Both the position numbers and the translations under genes were made by a program. DNA of 63,512 nt from Methylobacterium longum (GTDB lineage: Bacteria; Pseudomonadota; Alphaproteobacteria; Rhizobiales; Beijerinckiaceae): NCBI RefSeq assembly GCF_022179385.1, contig NZ_BPQS01000031.1, positions 1-63,512 on the forward strand, read 5' to 3'. Position 1 is the stretch's first letter; each line of letters begins with the position of its first letter. Of the stretch, positions 27,227 to 36,689 are shown piece after piece. The notes under the pieces are model-generated. The model was given only the letters and a program-made list of their open reading frames with translations, did not search any database and was not told the origin of the DNA.

Positions 27227-28639
27227 GTGAGCAGTCTGAAATTCGGTACGAGCGGCCTGCGCGGCCTCGTGACGGACCTGGTGGGCCGGCCGAGCTACCG
27301 CTACGCCTGTGCGTTCTTCCGGTCCGTCCCCACGGGGGAGGGCGGCCGCGCCGTGGTGATCGGACGCGACCTGCGCGACAGTTCTCCGGGCATCGCCGCC
27401 ACGGTGGCGGCGGCCGCGGCGGCGTGCGGATTTGAGGCGGTCGACTGCGGCGCCCTGCCGACGCCGGCCCTCGCCCTCGAAGCGACGCGGCGCGGCGCCC
27501 CCGCCGTCATGGTCACCGGCAGCCACATCCCCGAGGACCGCAACGGCCTGAAGTTCTATCGGCCCGACGGCGAGATCACCAAGGCCGACGAGGCCGCGAT
27601 CCTGGCCGCCCTCGCGGAGGTCGCCGATGCCGACGCGGCACCGGCATCGCCCATTCCTGCCACGCAGGAGCCCGGCGCCATCGAGCGCTACCGTCGCCGC
27701 TACGGCGAGACCTTCGCGCCCGAGATCCTGAAGGGTCTGCGCGTCGCGGTCTACCAGCAGAGTTCGGTCGCCCGCGATCTCCTGACGGACCTGCTCGGAC
27801 AGTTCGGCGCCCAGGTGACCCCGATCGGCCGGTCGCAAACCTTCGTGCCGATCGACACCGAGGCTCATCGGCCCGAGGACATCGCCTTCATCCGCGAGGC
27901 CACGGCCGCGGGCGCGTTCGACGCGCTCGTGACAACCGACGGTGACGCCGACCGACCCCTGATCGCGGACGGCGCCGGGCGGATCGTGCGGGGCGACGTG
28001 CTCGGCCTGATCACCGCCCGGTTCCTCGGCGCCGACACGGTCGTTGTGCCGGTGACCGCGGGCTCGGCGCTCGAACACTCCGGCGGCTTCACGCGGGTGG
28101 TGCGCACCAAGGTCGGCTCCCCCTTCGTCATCGCCGGGATGGAGCAGGCGATCGGCGCCGGCGCGCGCTCCGTCGTCGGCTTCGAGGCTAATGGCGGCTT
28201 CCTGCTCGGATCGGACGTCGCCATCGGCGGCAAGGTCCTGCCCGCCCTGCCCACGCGGGACGCCATGCTGCCCATCCTGGCCACGCTGGCCGCCGTGCAG
28301 GCGGCCGGCACCTCCCTGGCCGAACTCGTCCTGTCCCTCGATGCGGGGGAGATGGCCAGCGACCGCCTCCCGAACACGCCGTCGGAGCGGAGCAGCGCGT
28401 TTCTCGACCGGCTTCGCGACCAGGCTTTCCGAACCGAATTCCTGCGGTCGATCGGTTCGGTGCGGTCGGTCGATCAGCAGGACGGCATCAGAGTCGAGCT
28501 TGACAGCGGATGCACCATCCATTTCCGTGCCTCGGGCAATGCCCCCGAGTTACGGTGCTACGCGGAAGCCAAATCGGCCCAGGCGGCGCAAGATCTCGTG
28601 CAGTGGGGACTCACCGCGGCGGCGGCGGCCATGTCGTGA
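27227..28639 (+). CDS. Phosphomannomutase/phosphoglucomutase family enzyme
   Basis: 470 residues of the alpha-D-phosphohexomutase family. Domain 1 starts LKFGTSGLRGLV and holds the phosphoserine loop VTGSHIPEDRNGLKF (catalytic Ser at about 99). The metal loop is TTDGDADRP, the sugar-specificity loop GFEANGGF, and the phosphate-binding loop RASGNAPELR in the last domain. It interconverts hexose 1- and 6-phosphates for nucleotide-sugar supply (for example GDP-mannose). The start is GTG at 27227 after AGGAA. The specificity-loop reading GFEANGG fits mannose/glucose mutases related to NoeK, but is not decisive. It supports the polysaccharide function of the region. Confidence 0.85.
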   Translation: MSSLKFGTSGLRGLVTDLVGRPSYRYACAFFRSVPTGEGGRAVVIGRDLRDSSPGIAATVAAAAAACGFEAVDCGALPTPALALEATRRGAPAVMVTGSHIPEDRNGLKFYRPDGEITKADEAAILAALAEVADADAAPASPIPATQEPGAIERYRRRYGETFAPEILKGLRVAVYQQSSVARDLLTDLLGQFGAQVTPIGRSQTFVPIDTEAHRPEDIAFIREATAAGAFDALVTTDGDADRPLIADGAGRIVRGDVLGLITARFLGADTVVVPVTAGSALEHSGGFTRVVRTKVGSPFVIAGMEQAIGAGARSVVGFEANGGFLLGSDVAIGGKVLPALPTRDAMLPILATLAAVQAAGTSLAELVLSLDAGEMASDRLPNTPSERSSAFLDRLRDQAFRTEFLRSIGSVRSVDQQDGIRVELDSGCTIHFRASGNAPELRCYAEAKSAQAAQDLVQWGLTAAAAAMS

Positions 28640-28647
28640 TCGACCGA

Positions 28648-28680
28648 TCACGGCGGGTTTCCGCCGTGAACCTGTCTTTC
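28648..28680 (+). terminator. Candidate terminator after phosphohexomutase gene
   Basis: TCACGGCGG at 28648-28656 pairs perfectly with CCGCCGTGA at 28661-28669 around a 4-base loop, followed by a short pyrimidine-rich run (CTGTCTTTC). It lies 9 bases past the stop codon at 28639. Confidence 0.6.
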
Positions 28681-28878
28681 ATACCCCTGTCTGAACCTGT
28701 CGTCGCAAGTTGATCACCACAGGATCGACGAGGGCGATCATCGCCGCCACGCCCACGACGTCATCCGACCACGAGGCCGCAATTCGATCGTGCGACCTCG
28801 TCATTGGCATTTTCCGCCAAGCCGCACGCTGAACGATACTGTCAGCCGGTACGAAGACCATAATGAAGGGGTTCACTC

Positions 28879-29661
28879 ATGCCCACGCTCGAATATAACA
28901 TTTCAGAAGCCGTCATTGATCACAAACACTCGACTAGGATGAGTGTGGCCCACATCCTGGGCCAGCTGGCGCCGCACGATTGCGCAGGCATGAGAAAATC
29001 CCGCTACGGGCGATTGTTCGACGGCGGCTATGTCATGGCCGACGACTTCGACGGCGTGACGGCCGCCTACTCCCTCGGGATCAGCCATGACGTCTCGTGG
29101 GACCTCGACATCGCCAACAAGGGCATAAAGATCTTTCAATACGACCACACGATAAACCAACTGCCGGCCCATCATCCGCATTTCACCTGGGAGAAGACCG
29201 GAATCGGGGCAGACCATTCCGAGCCCGGGTTCAAAACATTGCCCGATATCGTCGCGGAAAATTCGCAACCCGGCGATCGGGACCTGATTCTGAAATGTGA
29301 CGTCGAAGGGTTCGAGTGGCCCATCCTGGCCAATTGCAGCACCGCGCTGCTCGCCCGCTTCCGTCAGATCGTCATCGAAGTCCACGCCATCAATGCCCTG
29401 GCCGATCCCCGACATGCCGACCTGATTGGACGGGCCGTCACCAATCTTTCAGCCAATCATCATGTCATTCACGTTCATGCGAACAATTATGGTGCGTGGG
29501 CGATATTAGGCAGCATCCCCGTTCCAACCGTACTGGAACTTACCTTATTGCGGAAAGATCGCGGCAGCTTCCAGCCCACCTCGAGCGAGTATCCCACACC
29601 GCTGGACATGCCGAACAATCCGGAACGCGCCGACTTTCCCCTCGGCAAGTTTCGATTTTAG
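28879..29661 (+). CDS. FkbM-family methyltransferase-like protein
   Basis: 260 residues. The region TAAYSLGISHDVSWDLDIANKGIKIFQYDHT corresponds to the FkbM SAM-binding segment, and DLILKCDVEGFEWPILANCS is the hallmark D-x-E-G-x-E block. The C-terminal part (IVIEVHAINAL, VIHVHANNYGAWAI, PTVLELTLLRKD) also fits the family. FkbM-type enzymes O-methylate sugars and small molecules. Here it lies among glycosyltransferases, pointing to sugar O-methylation. The stretch upstream (28681-28878) is AT-richer and carries a purine-rich ribosome-binding region ahead of ATG 28879. Confidence 0.78.
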   Translation: MPTLEYNISEAVIDHKHSTRMSVAHILGQLAPHDCAGMRKSRYGRLFDGGYVMADDFDGVTAAYSLGISHDVSWDLDIANKGIKIFQYDHTINQLPAHHPHFTWEKTGIGADHSEPGFKTLPDIVAENSQPGDRDLILKCDVEGFEWPILANCSTALLARFRQIVIEVHAINALADPRHADLIGRAVTNLSANHHVIHVHANNYGAWAILGSIPVPTVLELTLLRKDRGSFQPTSSEYPTPLDMPNNPERADFPLGKFRF

Positions 29662-30063
29662 CGCAGACTATCGCTATCCCGTCACTGCGCACTCATCCCG
29701 AGACCGGGCCCGGCATCGACGTCCGCGCCTGTCCCGCAGCCGCTCAGCGCGGCTCGGCGGGGATGACGGGCCCTTCCGGGACGGTCCGCCGACGCCGCGA
29801 CGGCGCCAGAACCCGCTCACGGCCCAGCACACGACGAATCACCGCCAGGAAGTCGAGGACAGCTGGCTGCGATGTGGCGTACGCCGCCGGGACACGGGCA
29901 GGGCAGGGCAGGGCAGGGTAGGGTAGGGCAGGGCGCAAGGAACCCGGAGCAGAGGTCATCGGGAAGACGCGAATGGGCCACGAGGATTGACGGGCGCGCC
30001 CCTGCGCTCGTTCTGCTCCGCCCCCCCCCGATCACGCGGATCACCACACGCGTGACGATGTCG
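29662..30063. other. Intergenic stretch between convergent genes, with G-rich repeat
   Basis: No gene is supported in these 402 bp between the convergent FkbM-like and GT32-methyltransferase genes. Apart from the GGGCA repeat at 29896-29934 and a C-run at 30021-30030, nothing stands out. Confidence 0.5.
29896..29934 (+). repeat. Tandem GGGCA/GGGTA pentamer array
   Basis: Eight contiguous pentamers (four GGGCA, two GGGTA, one GGGCA and a final GGGC) lie in a convergent intergenic gap. Regular runs of three G separated by two bases are compatible with a G-quadruplex on the plus strand and with slippage-prone copy number. Confidence 0.85.
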
Positions 30064-31536
30064 TTACAGGGCCACCCGAAACGTCCGGATGATTTCCTTC
30101 GGAAGCTCGGCCTGACAGATCAGCCGTACATTCAAGCTGTAGGGAGCCTGATCGAGTTCGACACCGCGGCCCTGCCCCGTACGCCAGTCGAAGCGGATCT
30201 CGTGACTCGCCGGCTTGTCAGGGTTCACCGGTCCGAGCACCTCTCGGGGATACCCTTCGGTCACGTAGACGTTCTGACACGAGGACAACTTGCCGGTTAT
30301 TCTCTGGATTTCAGAGTTCGAAAGATGCTGGAGCACTTGGCGGACCAGATAGACGTCCCCCCTCGGCAGCTCGTCCGCGACAGCATCCAGGACCTTGAAG
30401 GAGACGCGATCACTGCTGTACCGGGATGCATTATACTCAATCAGCTCAGGCACAAGATCGCACCCGATGTACTGATCGGGCAGCGCCTGCATGAGTTTCT
30501 GGCCGATGGCAAAATCCCCGCAGCCGATGTCGACGATGACGAGGGGACGCCCGATCTTCAGTCGCAGGTGACTGAGCTCGGCGAGCATGGCCTGTATGTA
30601 GATGTCGGCGACGTCGCCCCGGGACCCGATACCGGAGAAGAAACGGGATTGCCCGTCATTGCCCCAGCGATTTTGCGCGTAGGTCTGCTGAAAGATGGAG
30701 GTCCGAAGGTGATGCTCCGTACCGGAACGCTCGGACGGCGCGGCACCGAAATCGTCCGGTAGGTGCGCGACGTAGGGCTTCGCCCAGCGGGCGAAATTGG
30801 TGTCCATCGATCGCACCTGACCCGGCGTCAGGTCCTTGATCAGGGACCATGATTTCGACTCCCACAGATGCGTTGCGAAGCTCTGCGTGGTGTCGATCGG
30901 ATTGTTCGACCTGAAAATCCAGTCGATGTGCGGCTCAACCCAGAGGGGCCAATAGAAAGCCAGATGGTTCAAGATGGTGATTTCATCGGGAAACAGACGG
31001 CTCATGAAGAACGGGAGCTGAACCGAATGCTCGCTCCAGAATAGCTCCGTATGATCCCGGCCACCCCGGAACCACTTATACTGCTCCAACCAGCGCGCAA
31101 TGAATGTCGAACCGGGCTCGGCCAGTATCACCGCATTGGCCGTACCGAACTGCCCGTCGGGCCCCTCCTCGCCGAGGACCGTCGGATAGCCGAGGAGGGG
31201 ATCGAAGTCGCGATGCACGAAAACGTCGGCATCGAGATAGATGCCACCGTGCTTGATGAGGGCGAGAAGCCGCACGATGTCGGCCCGATGAGCGGCGCTG
31301 TGCAGCGGGCGGCCGAAGATTTCCCTGGGCGCCTCGATCCTGACTTCGGTGACGAACGGCTTCGTCAGCGACCACCATTCGTTACGCGGTTCATGCTCGT
31401 AGAAGAACATGACGGTCTCGGGATTGATCTTTTCGATGGCGCTACGCAAGCAGACGTAGTGCATCAGGCTCCAAGGCTTCCCGCCAAAATCTTCGGCCAT
31501 GCCAAAACAATAATGAAGTATTTTAGGCACGCGCAT
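30064..31536 (-). CDS. Bifunctional GT32-type glycosyltransferase/methyltransferase fusion
   Basis: 490 residues in two domains. Residues 1-260 are a Gly_transf_sug (GT32) domain: PKILHYCFG at the start, HSAAHRADIVRLLALIKHGGIYLDADVFVHRDFDPLL with the DxD metal site at about 103, and a terminal-domain region with HLAFYWPLW. Residues about 320-490 are a class I methyltransferase: LVIVDIGCGDFAIGQKLMQ (motif I at about 330), QYIGCDLVPELIEYN, and GDVYLVRQVLQHLSN. A single polypeptide could add a sugar and then methylate it. It lies upstream of, but separated by 121 bp from, a same-strand glycosyltransferase gene whose product comes first. Confidence 0.82.
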   Translation of the reverse strand: MRVPKILHYCFGMAEDFGGKPWSLMHYVCLRSAIEKINPETVMFFYEHEPRNEWWSLTKPFVTEVRIEAPREIFGRPLHSAAHRADIVRLLALIKHGGIYLDADVFVHRDFDPLLGYPTVLGEEGPDGQFGTANAVILAEPGSTFIARWLEQYKWFRGGRDHTELFWSEHSVQLPFFMSRLFPDEITILNHLAFYWPLWVEPHIDWIFRSNNPIDTTQSFATHLWESKSWSLIKDLTPGQVRSMDTNFARWAKPYVAHLPDDFGAAPSERSGTEHHLRTSIFQQTYAQNRWGNDGQSRFFSGIGSRGDVADIYIQAMLAELSHLRLKIGRPLVIVDIGCGDFAIGQKLMQALPDQYIGCDLVPELIEYNASRYSSDRVSFKVLDAVADELPRGDVYLVRQVLQHLSNSEIQRITGKLSSCQNVYVTEGYPREVLGPVNPDKPASHEIRFDWRTGQGRGVELDQAPYSLNVRLICQAELPKEIIRTFRVAL

Positions 31537-31657
31537 CGCGATTCTCGATTAGTATGGGATGGCGGGATGCGCGGATCGATCCGCATCCTGACGCGAGCGG
31601 GCATCTAGGACAGAGTATTACGAACTGTCAAGATTTCGGCGGTCGTCGATCGGCGAA

Positions 31658-32452
31658 TCAAATGCGGCCGAAGATAATTCTTCGTTTCTCGGAGTCGGGA
31701 AGTTTTTGCCAATGCGCCTCCGAGTTCCGAACGATTGTCAGGTCGACGGAACCGAGGGGCGGGAATTCTTGTCGCCCAGCGTAGTGCACCGCCCATTTCG
31801 TCTTGTAATTCATCGTGGGCTTCGACGTTCGCGCGATCGCGAACCCCCTGTTATTGACTGCAGCCCAAACAAACTGATCCCCGGCTCCGCTCAGCTCGAC
31901 GGGCAATGTGGTCCAGAGCACCGCGATCTCGAGGGCTCTCCGGCTGAGCATCACCGTGCCGGTGTCGGCGAATCGATAGCCGTCGCTCTCCGGATCCATC
32001 GGATCGAGCACGCTTCCGTCGAGCCGCCTCAACGTCCGACGGCTCACCGCGATATCGGAGCGCTCCCGGATCAGGGCGTCGTGAAGGGTCGACACGTGGT
32101 TCGGCTCGAGCCAATTGTCCGCATCGAGGAAACAGACGCACTCGGCACCGCTCTGAAACGCGTGGAGCGCACCGACGCCGCGCGCAAAATTTCCCGCGTC
32201 GTGATGGGCCGAAGGCAGCACGATGTGCTGGCAGCCCCAGGCATTGATGGCGGCGTTGGGATAGCCGTCCGCGACCATGATGTGGGTCACCTCCGCGTCC
32301 TGGGCCACGACACTGCGATGCGCCGTCGCCAGTTCATGGAGGTCTTCACGATAATAGGGCGTCACGACGGCGAGCTTTGTCATCCCGGCGCGCGGTCCTG
32401 GCCGCGGCGCGTCCGCCCTTACAAAGGTCTCGAGGTTCTGCGTGGCAAACAT
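31658..32452 (-). CDS. Glycosyltransferase family 2 protein
   Basis: 264 residues from ATG 32452, preferred over an upstream in-frame start because GAGAG lies just before it (32383 is another option, at MTKLAVVTPYYRED). It contains AVVTPYYREDLHELATAHRSV and a GT-A core with CVCFLDADNWLEPNHV (DxD), ISVSRRTLRRLDG-like IAVSRRTLRRLDG, and a late acidic segment near GAGDQFVWAAV. It is a cytosolic inverting-type transferase for surface glycans. The gene is probably co-transcribed with the GT32-methyltransferase fusion downstream of it. Confidence 0.82.
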   Translation of the reverse strand: MFATQNLETFVRADAPRPGPRAGMTKLAVVTPYYREDLHELATAHRSVVAQDAEVTHIMVADGYPNAAINAWGCQHIVLPSAHHDAGNFARGVGALHAFQSGAECVCFLDADNWLEPNHVSTLHDALIRERSDIAVSRRTLRRLDGSVLDPMDPESDGYRFADTGTVMLSRRALEIAVLWTTLPVELSGAGDQFVWAAVNNRGFAIARTSKPTMNYKTKWAVHYAGRQEFPPLGSVDLTIVRNSEAHWQKLPDSEKRRIIFGRI

Positions 32453-32609
32453 GCTCGATCTCTCTTCATGATCGGCCCAAGCGTGCCGCGCGCGCCAAAC
32501 CACTTAACCCATATCTGCTGCGACCGCCGCGGCGTGCCTTGAAGACTGTAGGTATGTCATCAGGGTCTTCGCATCGTGGAATCACGTTTTATGCGATCTT
32601 GGTTAATCA

Positions 32610-33306
32610 TTTATCACGGGCCCGCCAGACCCGGGGCGGCGACGGCGGCGCGGCTTCAGGGAGTCGCCGACGCGCCGCGGCACATGATGTGCGCTTCGCG
32701 GCTCGCCGGGACATCGATGAAGGCCCCGCGTGCGCTGCGGTCCTGCTCGCCCGGGATGCGCGAGGAGCACGGTCGCCGGCCGCTCCTCCAGGAACGGGGC
32801 GGTGCCGCGGCCGGAGCCCGCCCGCAGGGATTGCTCCGTGCGAAGCGGCCCACGATTGAACCGGGACCGGCTGATGCGCACGTGGCGGCCAGTCGTCTAC
32901 CTCCACGACGCACGGGCGAGGCGTGTTCGCCAGCGCCAGCCACTGGATCGTCCGCAACAGCGTGGTGGCGCTGGACGACATGGCCAGGTGCAGGAGCAGC
33001 CGTACGGCGGACAGCGCGCCCGGCCGCGAGGCCGGCCTGAGTTTGCGACCTGGCGAGGCGGCGTGTGGGCTGGGCATGGTAGGCGAGCAGCTTCGAGCAG
33101 TGCTCGGCGAAGGTGCGGCGCGCGCAAGCCGGCTCGCGGCAGTAGAAGCGATCGACCGACGATGGCAGCCAGGCCGCCTTGCCGCTCGCCGGCACGTCGG
33201 CAGAGGGCGTGATCGTGCCGTGCGCGGGGAGGAGGGTGAGAGCGGTGGGGCTGTCTCGCGTGATGCGGACGAGATGGCAGCCGGGTAGGGAGCAGAGCAG
33301 GGTCAT
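32610..33306 (-). pseudogene. ISL3-family transposase remnant (N-terminal half)
   Basis: From ATG 33306 the translation shows the start of an ISL3 transposase (LLCSLPGCHLVRI, then FYCREPACARRTFAEHCSKLLAYHAQPTRRLA). After a frame change near 33080 it continues AVRLLLHLAMSSSATTLLRTIQWLAL and PCVVEVDDW, the ISL3 catalytic-region start. The Cys2 zinc-finger part is only half kept. Many overlapping frames in this stretch are by-products of its high GC. Confidence 0.65.
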
Positions 33307-33495
33307 GCCCTGATCTGCGTACTGACACGATCCCAGCTACGTGCCAGCCATCACACAGCCCTTTCCACTAAATTCGGCGATGAACCACCTGTTGGAGGCT
33401 GATCACTCGACGCCGGGCGGATCACAGGCAGCAACCCCTTTGATTTCATCCTCGAAACTATCGTTGACTGTCTCTAGAGTAATATATTTGACTCC

Positions 33496-33762
33496 TTACC
33501 ATATCAAATCGCCCCATGTTAAACCTGAACCTGAGTCCGATTCGTCAATTAATAGACTCAGCCGCTCGTCCTCTCGTTCATCAAGACGTTCAATTCTTTC
33601 TACTAGTTTATTATGTAAGCTGGCTTCTTTATTTCGTGCTTTTTCAAGATTTGCCGCCCTGTGCAGAGTTTTTCTGTGCGTACTAAATGTCTCCCTAATA
33701 AAATAGGCGCCCTCATTGCGCGTGTCTTCCACGATTTCTAGCTCGAATTCGTAGCTTTTCAT
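33496..33762 (-). CDS. Small AT-rich hypothetical protein with coiled coil
   Basis: 88 residues from ATG 33762, with TAGGAAAT as a plausible ribosome-binding site. The sequence is charged and helical (FETFSTHRKTLHRAANLEKARNKEASLHNKLVERIERLDERE region), ending in an acidic tail (DESDSGSGLTWGDLIW). An upstream in-frame start at 33897 would add 45 residues with poor coding character. GC content is far below the window average, so it was probably acquired from elsewhere. No family is recognised. Confidence 0.45.
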   Translation of the reverse strand: MKSYEFELEIVEDTRNEGAYFIRETFSTHRKTLHRAANLEKARNKEASLHNKLVERIERLDEREDERLSLLIDESDSGSGLTWGDLIW

Positions 33763-34338
33763 AGTAAGAAATTTCCTATCGTACATATTTTGAGCGTTGT
33801 TGCAAGTATAACGTTGCTCACATCTCATTTTATCGAAAAATCTACTCAGACTCTTAGCATTATACCCCGGCAGTCCTCGCGTTGACCTACCGAGCACCGC
33901 AGGCCCGCGCTCCGACCCAGCCGCCTATCGACCTTGATTTGCCACCTGCGATCTTAGCTGCATCCAATTATATCCTCGGATAAATCAGTAATGTCAAATC
34001 ATTTTTTCGTTATATGTAAGTTGTTTTTAGCTTATTTGATAGCCATCCGGGAATTTTATCTGTTTTTTATAAACTACGGATTAGACCGGTCTTTTCTATT
34101 TTGATATCATGGCGGAATATATTAATATATCAGAAAATTACCAGAAGTAAGAATTCAGGTGTTTTTTGGGATTTGTAGGGGTAATTAAATTCGATGGTTC
34201 CGCAGAATGCAAATAAAGTAAGAGAAGATGAAATTTATATTGGAATGCGCGGGAGTCTTCCAAAGCGCATGCGATGCGGTAGGTACATAACCCTGACGCT
34301 GGCGCATCGGGTTTGCGCGCTCAATACGATGTCAACTA
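33763..34338. other. AT-rich foreign-looking stretch
   Basis: No supported gene in 576 bp of strongly AT-rich DNA. Runs such as TATTAATATATC (34118-34130) and TTTTTAGCTTATTTGATAG indicate a composition unlike the host. A short frame starting at 34194 runs into IS630 sequence and is not credible. Confidence 0.6.
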
Positions 34339-34690
34339 GTGCACTGGCCGAGACGTGTGGTGCTGCCTGGCTGTTGAGGATGGCGGCTGCGGGCTTGGTC
34401 CAGACAGGTTTGCACTGCTGGTTGTGCTCGGCGATGTAACATATGATCGCCGCTCATAGGTCGACGATCCCGGTGAACGTCCCGCGGCCGCGGTCGCGGC
34501 CGCCAACGTGCTGACGCGGAGAACAAGCCCTCAAAGGCGGTGAGCCAAGTGGCTGAGGTTGGGGTGAAGAGGAACACCCAGCGCGGGTTTCGCGACAGCC
34601 AAGCCCGCACCTTCGCGTGAGCGTGGGTGCGATAATCGTCGAGCACGACGTGAACCACCTTGCCGGCTGAGACCGCAGGCTCGACGGCAT
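34339..34690 (-). pseudogene. IS630 3'-end remnant
   Basis: The minus strand matches the C-terminal third of IS630 transposase (VVHVVLDDYRTHAHAKVRAWLSRNPRWVFLFTPTSATWLTAFEGLF), with later frame damage, and reaches the element's terminal GTGCACTGG next to a TA at 34337-34338. It is cut at about 34690 by IS256-derived sequence. Confidence 0.82.
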
Positions 34691-35603
34691 TGGGGAGGCT
34701 TCATCGCGGGCTCGTCGGTCAGAAAATGACCGCGAGCGCGCACAGCCCGGCGCATTGTGGCGTTCACGGCCTCGATGGTGTTCGTGGTGTACAGGATCCG
34801 GCGAAACTCGCCGAGGAAGCCCTAGTACGGGACGCACTCACTCCAAGCCCGCCGCCAGCTCTGGGCGATGACCGGGTACTTCCGGCCCCACTCGCCTGCC
34901 TCGAAGGCCGCCAGGGCCGCCTCGCCAGCCACGGCATCGAGCGCGCGGTAGATGTCCTTTAGCGCCCCAGCCACGGTTCTGCGGTCCTTGCAGGAAACGA
35001 AGTCGAGGCTGTGGCAGATGAGGTAGACGACGCAGGTCTGGACGAGCGCTTCAGGGAACACCGCCCGGATCGCGTCGGAGAAGCCCTTCAGGCCATCGAC
35101 CACGGCAAGCAGCACGTCTTCGACGCCGCGGTTCCTCAGCTCGTCCATGACCCGCAGCCAGAACTTGGCGCCCTCGTTCTGCTCCAGCCAGAAGCCGAAA
35201 TCTTCTTGGATCCGTCGTCGCGCACGCCGAGTGCGATGTGGACGGCCTTGTTCCGGACGACGCCCGCGTCACGCACCTTGACCTGCAGGGCGCCGAAGAA
35301 CATGACTGGATAGACTGGCTCCAGCGGCCGGGCCTGCCAGGCAGCGACCTCCTCCAGCGCCGCGTTGGTCACCGCGGTGATCAAGTCGGGTGAGACCTCG
35401 ATGCCATAGAACTCGCGCAGGTGCGCGACGATCTCCCGGGCGCTCATGCCGCGGGCGTACATCGACACGATCTTGTCGTCGAAGCCCGGGAAGCGGCGCT
35501 GGTACCGAGCGATCAGTTGCGGATCGAACGTCGCCTGCCGATAGCGCGGGATCGCCAACTCGACCCGGCCGGTCTCGGTGATTACGGTCTTGCGGCCGGT
35601 TAG
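34691..35603 (-). pseudogene. IS256-family transposase remnant
   Basis: The minus strand matches the intact IS256 transposase (2089-3309) from GRKTVITETGRVELAIPRYRQATFDPQLIARYQRR to GHFLTDEPAMKPP. The first about 65 codons and the end are missing. One base is lost near 35200 (DGSKKI), and a TAG at 34822-34824 replaces the Tyr of the FYGFPGE motif. No terminal repeats remain. Confidence 0.88.
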
Positions 35604-36159
35604 GTGGCGTCCACCCCAACGCCTTGGCGGCGCCTCCGAGTTTGCAACGAAATTAGCAGTTCGCAGATATCCTCCACGCCCTTTAAAATTAGCGAAGCTA
35701 ATACACGCAGGACGCTGCTTCAGAAACGATGATATGCTAGGGCCAGTCAGCCGCCCCCTTAACATACATAACCCACTGAGCTTTCGATTTACGGCAGATT
35801 TATGCAGAACAAATAAAATTTTCTTGAATTTTATTCAGTTCGACGCGATGCAGAAAGAACTATTTATCTCTGTGGCTTTAGCTGTGCAGTCTCGCGGTAT
35901 GGTGGCATCAGTTTAGCTGAGGCCGCTCCATACTGGGAGGCATTATGCGGAGGCCCTTCACGGCTGCGACACGACAACGCACGCGGTTAGAGCAGCGCTA
36001 CAGCGATCGAAAGCTTCGCTCAAAGATCTTGCCGCCCAGCATGGAATGAACCCCATTCGACAGACTTCGGCACCTCGCCCAAGGCGGGCATCGCGACGCT
36101 ACTGACTTGGCGTCAGGCCGGCTCATGCCAAGAACATGCCCTGCACGAGCGCCATCCCT
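35604..36159. other. Gap with AT-rich segment, no supported gene
   Basis: The first half (35640-35930) is AT-rich like the 33.5-34.3 kb stretch and probably part of the same foreign segment, now split by IS remnants. A 112-codon frame crosses the IS256 edge and is not convincing. The second half returns to host composition without a gene. Confidence 0.5.
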
Positions 36160-36500
36160 CCGCAAGCGGCAGCCTCGTCTGCCATTCCGACCACGGGCCG
36201 CAGGACGTGAACCCCCGCTAGACCGAGCACCTCGACGCTGCGGATATCGAGCCCTCCGTCGGCAGCGTCGGGGATTCCCGCGCCAGGCTCGCGCCGAGAC
36301 GATCATGGGCCTGTTCAAGGCCAAGGCGATCCACCGGCGCGGGCCGCGGGCTCGTTCGGGCCGGTCGAGGTCGGCACGCTCGAATGGGCCGACCGGTTGA
36401 ATCACCGCAGGCTGCTCGAACCGGTGAGCAACGTGCCTCCCGCCGAGGTGGACGCCGTTGCCATGCCCAGGCCGAGGTCCAGGCCTTGGGCGCCCGACCT
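36160..36500 (+). pseudogene. IS3-family OrfB, 3' remnant
   Basis: Plus-strand sequence encodes the end of an IS3 OrfB: SGSLVCHSDHGPQDV (catalytic Asp), a TAG at 36219-36221 where Tyr is expected, TEHLDAADIEPSVGSVGDS, then after frame changes AETIMGLFKAKAIHRRGP, LEWADRLNHRRLLEPVSNVPPAEV. It lies directly beyond the detached 3' end of arsB. Confidence 0.75.
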
Positions 36501-36683
36501 AAGATAAATGGTCTGCGGGACGCCCAGCGCGGTCCAAGGATCTGCACCACGCCCGGGGCTGAGACTACTCTTCGGCGTTGGCCCTCCGGTCAGGGCCTGC
36601 GGTGCCGCGAGCAACGGCAGCCAGGCCGCCAGCGCCAGCATCGTCGCGAGCAGCACCGGCGGCGTGATGACGATGCGGACCTT
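36501..36683 (-). pseudogene. arsB: arsB 3' fragment cut off by the IS200/IS605 element
   Basis: Minus-strand codons read KVRIVITPPVLLATMLALAAWLPLLA from about 36680, matching the last membrane helix of ArsB, which normally follows a WGxYF segment. That segment ends the main arsB part at about 38390 in the correct frame. The two parts are separated exactly by the IS200/IS605 element. The frame then runs on into the IS3 remnant. Confidence 0.75.
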
Positions 36684-36689
36684 CATCGG

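Noticed and set aside
27011..28522. 503-codon minus-strand frame across the phosphohexomutase gene
   Set aside because: All mutase motifs lie on the plus strand with a GTG start; the antisense has no features.
29896..29934. Tandem pentamers considered as part of a CRISPR array
   Set aside because: Units are 5 bp with no spacers; no CRISPR repeats or cas genes are found in the window.
35578..35916. 112-codon plus frame joining IS256 remnant and AT-rich DNA
   Set aside because: It begins inside antisense IS256 sequence and shows no coding character or ribosome-binding site.
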